Shown: piece by piece, positions 1-12,824 of the stretch | Numbering within the stretch: the first letter of the stretch is position 1 | Layout: the number at the start of each line of letters is the position of its first letter | Assembly (NCBI GenBank): GCA_949825045.1 | Contig: OX463809.1 | Coordinates: 4,863,501 to 4,927,500, forward strand | Reading direction: 5' to 3' | From: Argyresthia goedartella | Lineage: Eukaryota; Arthropoda; Insecta; Lepidoptera; Argyresthiidae | DNA length: 64,000 bases | Made by a program: the position numbers and the translations under genes | Notes under the pieces: model-generated | The model's database searches: none | What the model saw: only the letters and a program-made list of their open reading frames with translations | What the model was told of the DNA's origin: nothing

Positions 1-1457
1 TAGGTATCAGGCCCTAGTTTTGACGCATTTTCCTAGGCCGGTAGGTATCAGGCCCTATTTTCGACGCATTTGCCTAGGCCGGTAGGTATCAGGTCCTATT
101 TTCGACGCATTTGCCTAGGCCGGTAGGTATCAGGCCCCATGTTCGACGCATTTGCCTGCCGGTAGGTATCAGGCCCTAGTTTTGACGCATTTGCCTAGGC
201 TGGTAGGTATCAGGCCCTATTTTCGACGCATTTGCCTAGGCCGGTAGGTATCAGGCCCCATGTTCGACGCATTTGCCTGCCGGTAGGTATCAGGCCCCAT
301 GTTCGACGCATTTGCCTGCTGGTAGGTATCAGGCCCCATGTTCGACGCATTTGCCTGCCGGTAGGTATCAGGCCCTAGTTTTGACGCATTTGCCTAGGCC
401 GGTAGGTATCAGGCCCCACTTTCGACGCATTTGCCTGCCGGTAGGTATCAGGCCCCATGTTCGACGCATTTGCCTGCCGGTAGGTATCAGGCCCCATGTT
501 CGACGCATTTGCCTGCCGGTAGGTATCAGGCCCTATTTTCGACGCATTTGCCTAGGCCGGTAGGTATCAGGCCCTATTTTCGACGCATTTGCCTAGGCCG
601 GTAGGTATCAGGCCCCATGTTCGACGCATTTGCCTGCCGGTAGGTATCAGGCCCTAGTTTTGACGCATTTGCCTAGGCCGGTAGGTATCAGGCCCTATTT
701 TCGACGCATTTGCCTAGGCCGGTAGGTATCAGGCCCCATGTTCGACGCATTTGCCTGCCGGTAGGTATCAGGCCCCTTGTTCGACGCATTTGCCTGCCGG
801 TAGGTATCAGGCCCCATGTTCGACGCATTTGCCTAAGCCAGTAGGTATCAGGCCCCATTTTCGACGCATTTGCCTAGGCCGGTAGGTATCAGGCCTCATG
901 TTCGACGCATTTGCCTAGGCCGGTAGGTATCAGGCCCCATTTTCGACGCATTTGCCTAGGCCGGTAGGTATCAGGCCCCATTTTTGACGCACTTGCCTAG
1001 GCCGGTAGGTATCAGGTCCTATTTTCGACGCATTTGCCTAGGCCGGTAGGTATCAGGCCCCATGTTCGACGCATTTGCCTGCCGGTAGGTATCAGGCCCT
1101 AGTTTTGACGCATTTGCCTAGGCCGGTAGGTATCAGGCCTTATTTTCGACGCATTTGCCTAGGCCGGTAGGTATCAGGCCCCATGTTCGACGCATTTGCC
1201 TGCCGGTAGGTATCAGGCCCCATGTTCGACGCATTTGCCTGCCGGTAGGTATCAGGCCCCATGTTCGACACATTTGCCTGCCGGTAGGTATCAGGCCCTA
1301 GTTTTGACGCATTTGCCTAGGCCGGTAGGTATCAGGCCCTATTTCCGACGCAATTGCCTAGGCCGGTAGGTATCAGGCCCTACTTTCGAAGCATTTGCCT
1401 AGGCCGGTAGGTATCAGGCCCTATTTTCGACGCATTTGCCTAGGCCGGTAGGTATCA
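1..1457. repeat. Satellite-like tandem array, 39-41 bp units, open at the left edge
   Basis: About 36 head-to-tail units built around the core ggtaggtatcaggcc...gacgcatttgcct. Units near 41 bp end in gcctaggcc and shorter ones near 39 bp end in gcctgcc. The variable centre has three main versions (tagttttg, tattttcg, ccatgttc) that recur in a loosely repeating order, which suggests higher-order units. The array stops abruptly at ggtatcacaacatgg. The short open frames inside it come from the repeat period and are not genes. The true length is unknown because the window cuts it. Confidence 0.97.
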
Positions 1458-1985
1458 CAACATGGATCTCAAAGTTTGACGGACACCAGTCTTATTGGTA
1501 TGCTGGAATATATCGCTTGGTCGATTCCGTATTTGTTTTGTGATTTGTGTTGCTATGTGCAAATAATTATAATTTATTGTACATAGCAAATTATTGCTTA
1601 ACACAGGTTTCTAGGGGAAACTTTTTTATAATAATTTGTGCTCTCATTCCTCAAAAACTTGGTTAACTAATTTCAGAACTTTTTTTCAGATCAGCTGAAA
1701 CCGGAGCTTCAACAGTCCTAAAGATTTCCAGATCCCAATTAACTTTGTCTGTGTCCTGTACTAAGGTTCAGAAGTGAGTGCGATCTAGCTCGAGCTTCAG
1801 GCCCTGTTTGAGTCATTGACCCTGAGGTTATAGGCTTGGGTGGTTGGTGAACTCCTGTACGGCCGATTTCGCTTGATATAGTGAAGCTTTTTATAGTTCG
1901 GGTCCGCTGGGGATCAACTCATACTCGCGCATACTAGTATTATGATAGGGATCCTGATCTGGCTTAACTTCGTTTTTATTAAGGA
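1458..1985. other. Unannotated intergenic sequence
   Basis: AT-rich single-copy-looking sequence after the satellite. I see no coding potential, tRNA or repeat shared with the rest of the window. Confidence 0.5.
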
Positions 1986-2300
1986 TTAAGGTGATATGTA
2001 AGAGCGGGAATACGAATGTAAAGGAAAGTGACAGCGTTAATTACCTACTACCACGTAAAAAAAAAGAGAGTGCAAACAATGCGCTCGACTCAAACCACAC
2101 CAGTCAAACCACATAAGAGTTGTAAATAAACTACGCTTTTTTTTTCCAAAATAAAATCAAGGACAGTTTACGAATACGTAATATCCACATTTTGAATGAA
2201 ATTAGTTAGATTTTAGAATTACAGGAAAAAAATAAACAATTTAGAGGTATTTTATCTCTGTCTCTCTGAATATAATAAATACTCAATAACATTTAATCAA
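1986..2300. repeat. Dispersed repeat family C, copy 1
   Basis: Shares long stretches with 33980-34160 plus 34630-34745 and with 54770-55110, including the segments tgacagcgttaattac, caatgcgctcgactcaaacc and gaaattagttag. This copy lacks the far end present in the other two. No coding capacity is seen. It is probably a non-autonomous element of unknown class. Confidence 0.7.
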
Positions 2301-2449
2301 AAAATGAAATGGTGGGGGAGGGGGGAATGAATGGTTACAGTTTGGATGTAAATAAAAAACTACTCGGGTTATTATGCTGAAATTTTGTAGTTTATGGTTA
2401 TTATGGTTACGAGACATGAGTTAATATATATATAATATATATAATAAAG

Positions 2450-2925
2450 ACTTTTATCTACACACGTATCATAAACCCTCGTCTTTACTGCGCACAAAAA
2501 CCGCACGTTACGATCAGCATAATGTTAAACTACTTGGTAAAAAGTCATTTCTTATCTGAAAAATTACACATTATCACCATAATGTGTAATTTTTCTGCAT
2601 ATTATGACATTCAAATTTCGAACGCCGACGCCCGCCTGCGTGTGGCCTCTAGATTATCTGTGAAGTTGGAACTGACATTCAAATTTAGAAAACCGACGCC
2701 TGCCTGCGGCACGTTGGTGCTACAGAACAAGCTAAACAACTGCAGAGCCACAATGCCGGTCAAACATGCGGTTCCTGAACACATCAAAGAGAGCTTATGA
2801 TATGTGTGTATATAAACTAGTGTATGTAACTGTACATAATTAGCATTAAAACTCTCGAGTGATATTATTATGACTCGAGTACTAATGCCCTCCATTATGT
2901 AGCAGTCACATAAACTACTATTTTT
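2450..2925 (+). repeat. Dispersed repeat family D, copy 1
   Basis: Matches 31670-32020 in the same orientation (for example aaaccgcacgttacga, ttcgaacgccgacgc and gcggttcctgaacacatc). This copy has extra material near 2830-2900 forming its own small palindrome around ctcgag. A perfect short hairpin (about 16-bp arms, gaaaaattacacatta) lies at 2557-2595. The open frame across this repeat has no family match I recognise, and the other copy does not preserve it. Confidence 0.7.
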
Positions 2926-3076
2926 TTTAAATTTGAATTCACTAAGGGGTAGGAGATGGGGGGTGAACTATTATATTCAAACTGTAACCCTCCCCTCCAT
3001 TCCCCCTACTTAGGGGTTTAATTTCGCCAAATCTCTTCTTAGTGCTACCCTATATACGCTATCCAGAGTGGTACAG

Positions 3077-3276
3077 GAAGGTGTAGTCATATTTTAGGGG
3101 GTGGTTAGACATCAATCTGAATAACTTTCACTATCAAACCGATCTGAACAAGTTTAATTTTCACCTCTCCCTACGTTTTGGGCCAGGGTCAGCTGATTTG
3201 CACAGAGAAGTGAAAAATAAAGCATCATAGTGAAAGTGGTTCAGAATGATGGTTTTAAAATATGACTACATCTTCA
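3077..3276. mobile_element. MITE-like element with inverted ends (gtgtagtcatatttta)
   Basis: The left end gaaggtgtagtcatatttta reappears as the reverse complement at the right end (taaaatatgactacatcttc). Further in, an inverted pair around aactttcactat continues the terminal match. Length is about 200 bp with no coding capacity. Partial relatives occur at 12560-12615, 25531-25690 and 50035-50085. Class is unknown because no clear target duplication was identified. Confidence 0.7.
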
Positions 3277-5084
3277 GGCGACGAAAGTGAAGACTACGTG
3301 ATTATAAATGAGTTACTTACCCTAACGATATTAAAGGACGATGGTTTGCGGCCGGAATACATGTGTAGATATATTATGCATCTAACAGCAAGTATGCAGG
3401 CTATATCACAGGATACTTAATAGCTATATGAAGCAGCTTATGTTCACGGTCGTGGCATTGCACGATGATAAACCTAACTAATTCGGCCGAAGGAGCGTCT
3501 CGTTCGCGCCACATTGTTATCTTCCGTGCATAAAAGATAACGCCCACCGGCCCTGACCTAGAAACTGCCTGTAACACACATGCAACCTCGTGTGTTTGAT
3601 CGGTTCGTTTACACACGTTTTGGAAGAGTTCTCATTTAATCTCAGACTCATACACGTGCCACTTTTGAATCTCTATATTCTGCGGTTTATTTTCTTTGAC
3701 TTTGCTATGTTTTGCAAAATGTGAGCAAGCCTTCGTAGCTCCATCTGTGTTGTTAATCTAGCCCCCTGTGAGGCAAAATAGACTAGTGCCATCCTAAATT
3801 GGAAAAGGCGGAAAACGGAGAGTAATCTGAATCCCGTGTTCTAAGAACAGTGCTGCCACAATTGATCTGTTAACAATTTTCCTCGCTGTAACAGACCTTG
3901 GTGGCGAATGTCGTAACAGCGATGACATCCGTAACACGAACTTAGCCTTTTCAATTGATACCGAGTAACACACCAACCTCGTCTCGACCAGATACCACGC
4001 TCAAAAACAAAATGGACGGAGAGCGATCAAAAGTGAAAGAGAAACGTAAACCGCAAAAGCGAGATTGTAGTGCTTTACCAAGAGACCAAAAAACGGTTTA
4101 GCCGACGAGCGGAACAAGACCAAAAAACGGTCTTTCAAAATTCACGCACACAAGCGCAGTGCGCGTGGCTTATATTTAAACCGACGGCCTTCCTTCATGA
4201 ATGTAGTGCCAATGTCGCGGTAACTGGGTCTATGTCAGCGATTCGACCTCACTCGCCTAGTGCCGTGCTGTTACTATGGATGAAAATTGTAACCTTTTAT
4301 GGTTTAGGCGGGGTCAGAGCTCGCTCGTGTTTCGGCGTCGATATTGGGTCGGCTTTCGAAGAGTTGTCTTTCCGAAAACGATCAATATAAGGTCGTTTGA
4401 TAGCTTTATGGGCAGACCCTTTTCTTGTGCAGAAACAGTATTTTGGAGACGATTTCTCGACCTTATAATGAGTTCGAGAATTTCATAAATTATGCAGAGC
4501 AAACGTTGAAATTCGTCATTCTGTTTGTATGTTTGAAACAGGAACATGTGATCATGTTTATAACATGACAGTCACGTGTCGAGTGTTCAAGATCATCTCT
4601 AGACAGCGCAAGCGCAAGCGTTGCTAAATATAGGGCTTGTTTAAATAATGAAGGGAGAGTTCCTCACCCTTGTCACCAGGCAGAAAGGTGCAAAAGAGCA
4701 CGTTTTGCAATTTATCGAGATTACCTAATAGGGTGAAGTTCTGCGGGTATTCCTTAGGTGAGCGCAGAAAGAGATATATGCGGTTCAGTCATTGATGCTC
4801 TGAATGTATGATTTGTTATACTTATCCGAAATGAGCCATTTTACAGGTCAGATCTGGAATAATCTGGATGGCAAACTATATCTCCATATGTCGATGAGCG
4901 AATCCCATAAATGTTAAGCCTATGATTGCCTGTTTTCCTGTGTTGATATTGCAAGTGACCTCTCTACCCTCGGGGTACCACCGGGGTAAAACAAGAACAC
5001 AACAACAAGTGTCATCAAGAACTTTTTTAGCGCGGTTTTATCAGGCCCGGGTGGGCGGAAACTGAAGTAAATACTCTTGCTTAG
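3277..5084. other. Unannotated intergenic sequence
   Basis: No supportable gene. A short direct repeat of accaaaaaacggt occurs near 4085 and 4120. Short open frames near 4070-4490 have no recognisable domain. Confidence 0.45.
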
Positions 5085-5400
5085 AGATGGGCACTATGAG
5101 TAAATACTCAAAATGATAAATACTGAGAAAATACTCATATGGGTAAATACTGAGTATTTACCGAGTAGTTACTTGGTTTATGGTAAGTGCAAATGTTTAA
5201 GTTAAACCTGTAACGATGATGCACAATAAAAGCGAAATAGTAAGTTGTTTTGCAAAAAAAAAATAGAGATAAATACTCTCAATTTTAAGATATTTATCGA
5301 GTAGAAACGAGTGTTTGTCCTTCGACGAGTAAATACTCGAGTAGAAACCCATTTCTACTCTTGATATCAAAACGTTAAATCTAGCTCTAGCTAGACCCAA
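5085..5400. repeat. Cluster of degenerate agtaaatactc palindromes between hAT-like ends
   Basis: The segment opens with agagatgggca and closes with acccatttctactc, which resembles the inverted complement of the opening. Short complementary ends of the type tagagatgggca are known from hAT elements. Inside, variants of agtaaatactc and gagtatttac recur many times in both orientations. No transposase is present. The hAT assignment is an inference from termini only. Confidence 0.4.
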
Positions 5401-5945
5401 GTAGATTTATTACTCCAACATTTTGAAACAGCTCCTAAATAGTTTATCAACATTTAAGTTTGGAATACTTAAACATTAAAATATTATAGCAATAACAAAC
5501 TACTACAACTCAACACTACTAAGATTATTAATCAAGCGACCATGAGTGTAACCTTGCTATTGCTGTCTCGGTCGCTCTCGCCGTGCCGTTACATATCGTT
5601 GTCTCACTCGCACTGTATGCGCTAGCGCCTGTTTACTTCCTGCTTTGAAAATTTAAAATAGTTTTTCCTTTAATAAACTGTACCTACTTGTTATATAGCG
5701 AAGGGAAAAATACTTTTGATAATGGGCCAAGCTGAAAAAAAATCGTAATACTTTAAACTTGAAATTTAAGCTAATTTTAAGAATCTGATTTGAATATTTG
5801 GAATAATAGATGTCTTATTATTTTTTTAATAATTTTTAGAATGACACTCCTCATGACATCATTTTCTCACAGTTTTGGAACGGTTGTAGATAGCTGAGGC
5901 TGGTTCTTTCCGATTAAAAAACTAAAAAACTTTAATACGAATATT
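5401..5945. other. Unannotated intergenic sequence
   Basis: AT-rich. A moderately GC-rich patch (5530-5640) has no open frame or splice signals I would defend. Confidence 0.45.
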
Positions 5946-5949
5946 TGTT

Positions 5950-6175
5950 TAAGTTCCGACTTCCGACTGGCATCTGCGTCATCGACTGACAGGAAAACTG
6001 TTGATACTTGACAGTCTTACAGAACAGCCAACTTAACGGCGAATAAAATTATAAGTACATTATGTTTTTACGGATATTTCAGTAATCCTGTTATACTTTT
6101 TGATGGAACAACGGAATTTAGTTAGGAACACAATTATCTCGAAATGGTTTTCTCAGTTTGGTATAACTAACGGCA
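5950..6175 (+). repeat. Dispersed repeat family E, copy 1
   Basis: Matches 50170-50395 in the same orientation, including gacaggaaaactgttgatac and ggaatttagttaggaacac. No coding capacity. Probably a fragment of an unrecognised transposon. Confidence 0.65.
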
Positions 6176-6510
6176 AACTTCTTGAACATCGACCTTGACT
6201 GCGCAAGCGAGATAAAGGCGTCTCTTTGGTAGTAGGTGAGAGAGCGAGAGAGATCCCCCAGTACGTCAGATCATGCTCAAGAAATTTGCCGCTTTTTTTT
6301 TTAGATGGCCAATTGTTGACATATTGAGTCTGATGGGCTTCTAATGAATATCTTCGGAGCAGTGGCGATGGGCAACCCGTCTCGTCGCACCGAAATGAGT
6401 ATTGAGTGGGTGGATCAATGGGCGCAATTGTGTGCCTGTGCCATCCAGTATGGGAACTCGCGTAGAATATGTTGTAATTGTCAATATACTTCCTATACTC
6501 GATTTTTTGT

Positions 6511-6762
6511 TAATAATAATAATAATGCCTTGGACACTTTACACACATTGATCTAGCCCCAAACTAGGATTCCCTGTATCTTGGGTATTAGACAACGATA
6601 CACATACTTATATAGATAAATATTATACTTAGATAGATAAACAACCACGACTAGGGTACAAACATCCGTTCTCATCAAACAAATATTTGCCCCACCGGGA
6701 CTCGAACCCGGCACCTTGGGTTCGAAGGCAGGGTTACTGCCGACTCGGCCAATCGCGTCGTC
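6511..6762 (-). mobile_element. tRNA-derived SINE, family 1, copy 1
   Basis: On the minus strand the element starts with a tRNA-like head containing an A-box (ggccgagtcggcag) and a B-box (ggttcgagtccc). A body with tttgtaccctag follows, then a tail (ggggctagatcaatgtgtg, ccaaggcatta) ending in a TAA-type microsatellite. Three more copies lie in this window (16965, 22964, 43662). It is not a functional tRNA: the head is followed directly by the SINE body and the acceptor arms do not pair well. Confidence 0.88.
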
Positions 6763-7894
6763 AAAAAACAGGTGATAATTCTGTAAATTCTATGAACTAC
6801 TGAGGGTGATTAAAATAAGTTTTCCCATCTCAACAAAACAGAGAGCGACTAAACCGACAAAGTAATTGAGATCTAAATGGGTGTCAAGTTCTATAGATAA
6901 TCATGATATTATTTCGTTTATGAACGCATAATTTCCCTTCTGGATGCAAAATTTCAAGCATCTCGGTTATCTGGAAGTGGGTTAGGTTTTTGATCTATAG
7001 GTATAAGTCAGTCAGTCAGTAAGGGACAAAAAAAACAGTTTATGAACGTTTAAAAAATAACGGTTAGGGCAACATTTCTTAAATTTGGTACCTTACATAA
7101 TATCATGGACTTTAATATAAAGGCAAAATTTCATGTGTTTTTAAAAGTTTTTGAGTTATCAAGGGGTCAAAATTAGCTCGAAATGGTTCGTGTAGCACAC
7201 GGCTGGTGCGTCGCCAGTATCTATGCTCCAACTTGGCTTGACACACTACCGTGTGGCAGAGGCACATTGTGCCAAATATAGAGTTTAATTAAATAAGTTA
7301 TAAATTGTATAATTAGTTAGTGAACATAGCAGTAACAAACCTCGCATTAAACCCGCTGACACAGCACTCGGCATGCTGATACAGTGAATATATTTGTATT
7401 TGGAACAAATAGCAATTGCGAAAATGCCTACCTCTCAAATAAAAGACAGTAAACAATGCCTTGATATGATATGTCGCAATATGGACTCAAAACATACTTA
7501 AGTATAGGGCGACGACTTAACAGACAATTCTCACGTCTTATAACTAAATAAAGTATGGCGAGAAGTGTCTGAAATAAGTTGACGGCCTATTATCGTTAAT
7601 TTTAGGTCGAAAGGGTAATTACGTATTAACTAAAATTAACAAAATTGGAGCAATGACTAACCAAAATAGCGATGAACTAGTGAAGGGGATGATGAGACTA
7701 CCCGTAACCGGCGCGAGCTGGTATGAAGGGACTTCTGAATGTTGAGGAATGAGGAAGCGAGAGCTGGTAGCCAAGATCGTAGCAAGTGGAGGTCCACTCC
7801 ATCTGTCTTCTCGTGTTTTGGGCAAAACGCATGAGCGTTTCTATGTACATATTAATGCCTAGAATGCTAACCAATAAATACTAAACATATACAT
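6763..7894. other. Unannotated intergenic sequence with retroelement-like debris
   Basis: No coding gene. A short motif, ggcagaggcacattgtgcc, near 7255 recurs in diverged form near 6430, 13915 and 36690, so it is part of a widespread unidentified repeat. Confidence 0.4.
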
Positions 7895-8150
7895 TTATAT
7901 ACAGATGTTTTGCTTCTGGCCCCACAATGTAGAGAAGAGACAAAAAATTACGTTTGCTAAGAATATGTAAATATCTACAGTAATAGAAATTTTGATTTTG
8001 ATTTTGATACCCTGTGACGTGGGAACCAGAGACAGGGATGTCACACAAATCTAAACATCCAAGACCTGGGGGTATTTTTTCTTCCTCCCCGGCCGGCATT
8101 CGAACCCGGGACTTATCGATTGCCTTGAGCCACAACGCCGCAGAGGTCTC
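7895..8150 (-). mobile_element. tRNA-derived SINE, family 2, copy 1, interrupted
   Basis: The minus-strand head has an A-box-like ttgtggctcaag and a B-box-like gggttcgaatgcc. The body carries ccaagacctggggg and ends in the tail cttctggccccaca (read on plus). The tail is split: between ccaca and gataccctg lies an 82-bp piece (7926-8007) of another repeat also present at 16205-16300 and 22430-22505. Complete copies of the family sit at 38083, 39375, 43412 and 46372. Confidence 0.8.
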
Positions 8151-8450
8151 TAGGCACCTGCCTACTGTATGGAGCATAAAGTCCATTACAGTATAGTAGA
8201 TTGTGCAACAATGGCATAAAACAAGCCGTTTTATCCAAGACTTATGCTAAATTAAGTCGAGGATAAAATGATTCACTTCGATAACGAGGAAATAAAACAG
8301 TGATATAAATTTGCTTCGATTTAGGCGGCAATCTCTGTTCAATAACTCCTTTTGCTTTTTTTCATTAGTGTGTTAGGCGTAAGCATTATTTATTCTTCAC
8401 TTGACGACATATTAATTAACTTTCGTAAAAGTCAAAAACAAGACAGGAAC
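8151..8450. other. Unannotated intergenic sequence
   Basis: AT-rich, no gene or recognised repeat seen. Confidence 0.45.
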
Positions 8451-8740
8451 TTTCCCGCCACTGTATTTTTTTTTATTTTCCGCATCTAATTTTTAGCTTA
8501 GGTCGTACGCGATACTCATACCTTGATTTTTTAATGTTTTTGTTAATAATACTGTTTTTTATTAGTTTTTAGTTTATTTTTTTTACTATTCGAATATAAT
8601 GTAAATAAATTAAAGTAAATGTATTAAAATAACAAATTTATTTAAAGCAGTCACCTCGTCTGTCAGGCTGAATGGCCCAATTGTCTTAGTCTAGATGACG
8701 ACAACACTTTATGCAATAGTGCATAAAATGCGATTTTATG
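8450..8740 (+). repeat. Dispersed repeat family F, copy 1
   Basis: Inverted counterpart of 57660-57960. Shared blocks include tttcccgccactgtatt, agcttaggtcgtacgcgata and cacctcgtctgtcaggctga. No coding capacity. Identity is unknown. Confidence 0.7.
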
Positions 8741-11700
8741 CAGCCTACATCCAGCATAAAGAAGGACTTTTAAAGCATGAGAAGTGAAAATTATATTATA
8801 TTACCCCTGTTTCAGTATCTTCCCCCCAAACATCGACCTTCGGTGGGAGCTTCCACGAACACCGGCGCCGGCGCAGGCGCCCGCCCTCGAATCAATTTAT
8901 TTAAACTTAACCTACTGATCATGACACACTTTTAGCGATTACGGGGCTGATGTGTGTGCGCATTTTGGGCACGTCGAGTCTCGGTGACGAATCTCTCGCG
9001 GATGGGCGTGTTTATAGTTCCGACAGAGCAGACAAGGTAATCCAGTATAAGTCTCACAGTAATACTGTCGAAGGAGAAAAAGGAAGGAAGGTTGGTTCAT
9101 AGTCCTATCCCTTACTTTCATTGTCGCATGATGGCTTTAAAATCGTTTAATGGGCCTTATTAAAAGGGGTTTACGATAAAATCGTACGAAATGAAAATAA
9201 AGGACTAGCAGAATACTAGAGGCTATGATATAAAGAGAAAGGCAGATTGGCGCATAGCTCTTATTTTCACTGTGTCGTGCAGATATCGTAGAAAGTTTAA
9301 AAACGCCAATTCGAGTTTCGGTGACGAATCTCTGGCCAATTTCGAGCGTTTCTGAATTTGGGATTGCGACATTTAGTTTTTATAGCACAATTACGCTCTT
9401 AAGAACTTGTGGTTTCTTCATAAAGGTTTGTATTAATTGCCGATTGCAATTTTTCGGTCTTCCGTGTGGTTTTGATTGGAAGACATGGTATTAAGACGTG
9501 CAAAAATACTTTTTATTCCCTTGCAGTAGCCTCACTTTCCAGCATCTACAACAGTGTACCAACTATAGAACTGTTGAACATTACACTTATTTTCAATTTA
9601 TACGCTTTCATGAAGTGATGAACACTCCACATAAACTTAACATATTGGGTAAATATACGGTAAACGGATGGATAGAGTACGAGTACGGGCAAGCCACGTT
9701 TCTACCAAAATGGGATGGAACCTTGAACGATTGCACCGCGACAACTAGGTACATGTCATAACATTTGCTCCATTTATTCCCCGCCAAGGCCCCTCCGGCC
9801 TGAAATGACACAAAAATTCACCAATCTGACCCACTTCTCGTCAACCCTGACGTAATTGAAACATCAAACAAATAATCCAGTTCTCGGAGACAAATATATT
9901 GAAATTATTTATTTTAATTCAATAGACTGATTCCGATCGTACGGAGGCGGAAAGAGCGGGCGCCAGATTGAAGGAAGGTCGACCTCCAAGGTCCCCAAAC
10001 GTTCATTAAGCCAATTTAAACTTTACTATCACGTTAATAAAGTCGCTAATTATAAATCAAATAAAGAATAATTCACAATGTCGGTGTTTATAATGCTGCA
10101 TTTTTAATAATGATTAGAGATCAAGGCTCGTTACATTGAATAGGCCTTTGTTAGTGTTAGTTTTATGTATATGTGTAGGTATAGGCATGCATGTATGATA
10201 GATAAGATAACGCAATACATACTGACTGTTATATGTATAGAGAACAGGGCTTTTACGGTTTATTGCGTACCTAACAGTAACTTTTCTGCTATCTGTACCT
10301 GTCCTCTTATAGTATATTATAACACCATGAATCGCTACCAAAAAATAGGAAATAATTGTTGATTTAGAGGTTCATACAATACATTCTGTTTTACAAAGAA
10401 AGTTTCCAACAAAACGTGTCGGCCTCGAAATAAAAAGTGGTCGTACAAATAAAAGAGTCTGAGTACAAAAAACCTTACCCGTTAAAATGTTAAGGCCGGC
10501 AAAGGATTGACAAGAGAACACTTAAAATAGTTGAGAACAAACGCCTGAAACTTGTGAATATCATTTATATTTTTACCGAGACCATAAAACATGTAAAGAA
10601 TTTTAAAAAATCTTTTTTACCTCTCAGCCCAATAGTTGTGGAAATGTATTCATTATTATTGTTGTATTTCAACATGATTTTGTCCCGATGGCAATTAAAT
10701 ATAGGCCGTTATTCTCCCCATACATACACATTATAAATATTTCATATTAAGCTGTCACATTTCAAGGGATGTCACAATAATTCCCAATTACTTTGCACAC
10801 AAGAATCCGGTTTCACCCATTTAGGGCGCCCCCCTAGAAAAAGGCGGAATAAGAATTAACTTGAGTCAACTTTGTCTCCATACTAAAAGTTTACTCGAGT
10901 GGCACTTAAGAGTTGATGAAAAACCTATGCAATATGTAATTTAGTTTACAGGCAAGTTAGTTTATTCATTATAGACTCTTAAAGTTTCTGCTCTTATAGG
11001 ATTAAGCAATTTAATCTACAATCACAAAACATTACACCCAAACACTCTAGTAAAAATGCAAAAAAACCACGAAGTTTAACATCTTAAAAATGAATTCAGC
11101 AGAAGAGAGCTCCACAATAATCACCAGTACACATAAATAAAGGCATCTCTCCGCCCGTGTGGCCCAGATATGCGCGGGCGCCGAATGGCAGAGGCAGAGC
11201 AAATATAGTAATTGGAGCAATTCGGACAAGGCCACCGTTGATAGCCAAACGTCTTGATAGTGAAAAAAAGTTTATTCCCCGAGTGATAAGTATCTGTAGT
11301 CTGAATCGCAAGAGAAGAGTATTTGCAGTTTGATTAAACCTGATTTCCAACTTGCCATAAATAAAGCCGTGTCTGTCGCTTCAAAATCACGAGGTCTATC
11401 GGGCGCTGCTTACATGCCTGCCACGGCTATGATGGTAGAGGCAGAATAATACGACATTAATGTTGGGTTATTCTCACTACGTTTTAAATATATGTCAACC
11501 ATTGAAATAAGTATGTATATGTATTCTGTAATCAATTATTCGATGGTGACTGCGAAATTAAGCTAATCTTAGTTCTTTTGAACTTTAGTACCCGGAGACA
11601 AGGTCGTAAAGTTGTTAAAAGTAAACTCTGTAAGAATTACCTAATACAAACTATACACTTTGCTGCACCTTAACCTCAAAAAGACATAAAATAAAATGTT

Positions 11701-12555
11701 GCGAAATCTAAACGTTGCGATGTTAGAAGTAAAAGCAACTGTCGCTACTTATGTTGAAATTAATACTAACATATTAACTTTGTAACAATTTGTCCCGTAC
11801 GGGATGACAGAGGGATGATATATCCCTTCTTACTTAGGTCTATTTTCCCTCTTTCTCACTTCACAACTGGAAACATAGGTATTTAGTGAGATCGCCAAAT
11901 GCGAAGAAGCGAATACTGATTCGCACACACAGCCAAATGCCGAAGTGTGTCAAGGAACCGCCAACTATTGGAGAAAAATGCTAAGACCTTGGTCTTCGAG
12001 ATTAGAATTAGGACTGTCGTTTATTTACGACGTTTTTTCGAGCTCTTTACTTAAAAAACTAAATTATTTCTTCTACGACCTAGATCACCAGACTTAGATT
12101 AAAAGCGAATAGATTTAACCCCCTTCAACGCATCTAAATGAAGATACCAGTTGGCAGTAGATTAGTGTGTTAGTTAGTTACCAGACAGAAAAGTAAAATA
12201 TACAAAACTATTGATTGTTTTACGGAATATGTAAATAATCTCAAGCGGTTATTGTTCCGATGGTATTATCGCGGGGTCAACGACAGTGCCGGTGAGATTT
12301 CGCCAGCTAAATAAATATATATTTATAGGTATGCGCGTGCGACCGTGCGTTGACTTGACGTGTGATGGAAGATAGTTCACCAGCGGTGACGCTGCTTGGC
12401 ATAGGAAGCTCAAATACTCGTTAACTATGCATCGAAAACGTAAGCCAGTTGAACTGTAAGCGAGTCTATTTTTCATCTGGACTCGCATACTTCTTCAATC
12501 AGCATACATTAAGAACTTAGTTATTATTCGTGCTCCCTATGCTGTTCTACAGGGT
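8741..12555. other. Long gene-free stretch
   Basis: Nearly 4 kb of AT-rich sequence with no supportable exon, tRNA or complete element. Two short stretches share gacgaatctct (8990 and 9325). Several open frames of 60-90 codons lack domain signatures, consistent splice sites or repeats in other frames, so I left them out. Confidence 0.45.
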
Positions 12556-12620
12556 GTAACAGAAAGGTGTAGTCATATTTCAGGGTGTTGTTAGGGACAT
12601 CATTCTGAGCGGCGGTAGGG
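12556..12620. repeat. Single end of the gtgtagtcatattt MITE family
   Basis: The segment gaaaggtgtagtcatattt followed by a diverged form of the subterminal sequence resembles the left end of the element at 3077. The matching right end was not found. Confidence 0.45.
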
Positions 12621-12824
12621 TCACCGATTAATACCAAAAATAAATTCTTCATGTATGTAAAGTAAAATTGGCTCCATCATAGGAAGGTGGGTAATGTAAT
12701 GTCTGGTCTGTAATCTAAACGCGTCTTAGATTGTTAAATTAGATACAGGCGATGAAATGCGAGGGTGTGGATATCCGGAAGCTGTAAGTGGTATTGTGCC
12801 TTAATTTCGTGTGATGGTTTGGCG

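Noticed and set aside
273..563. Protein-coding frame inside the left satellite
   Set aside because: The frame follows the repeat period only and is lost in neighbouring units.
6680..6762. Functional tRNA gene (and the similar heads at 16975, 22964, 38083, 39520, 43662, 46500, 59050)
   Set aside because: A- and B-box sequences are present but each is followed by the same SINE body and tail in several copies, so they are retroposon heads.
10823..10846. Third CTCF-like site (reverse strand, ctaggggggcgcc)
   Set aside because: One extra G breaks the spacing of the consensus.
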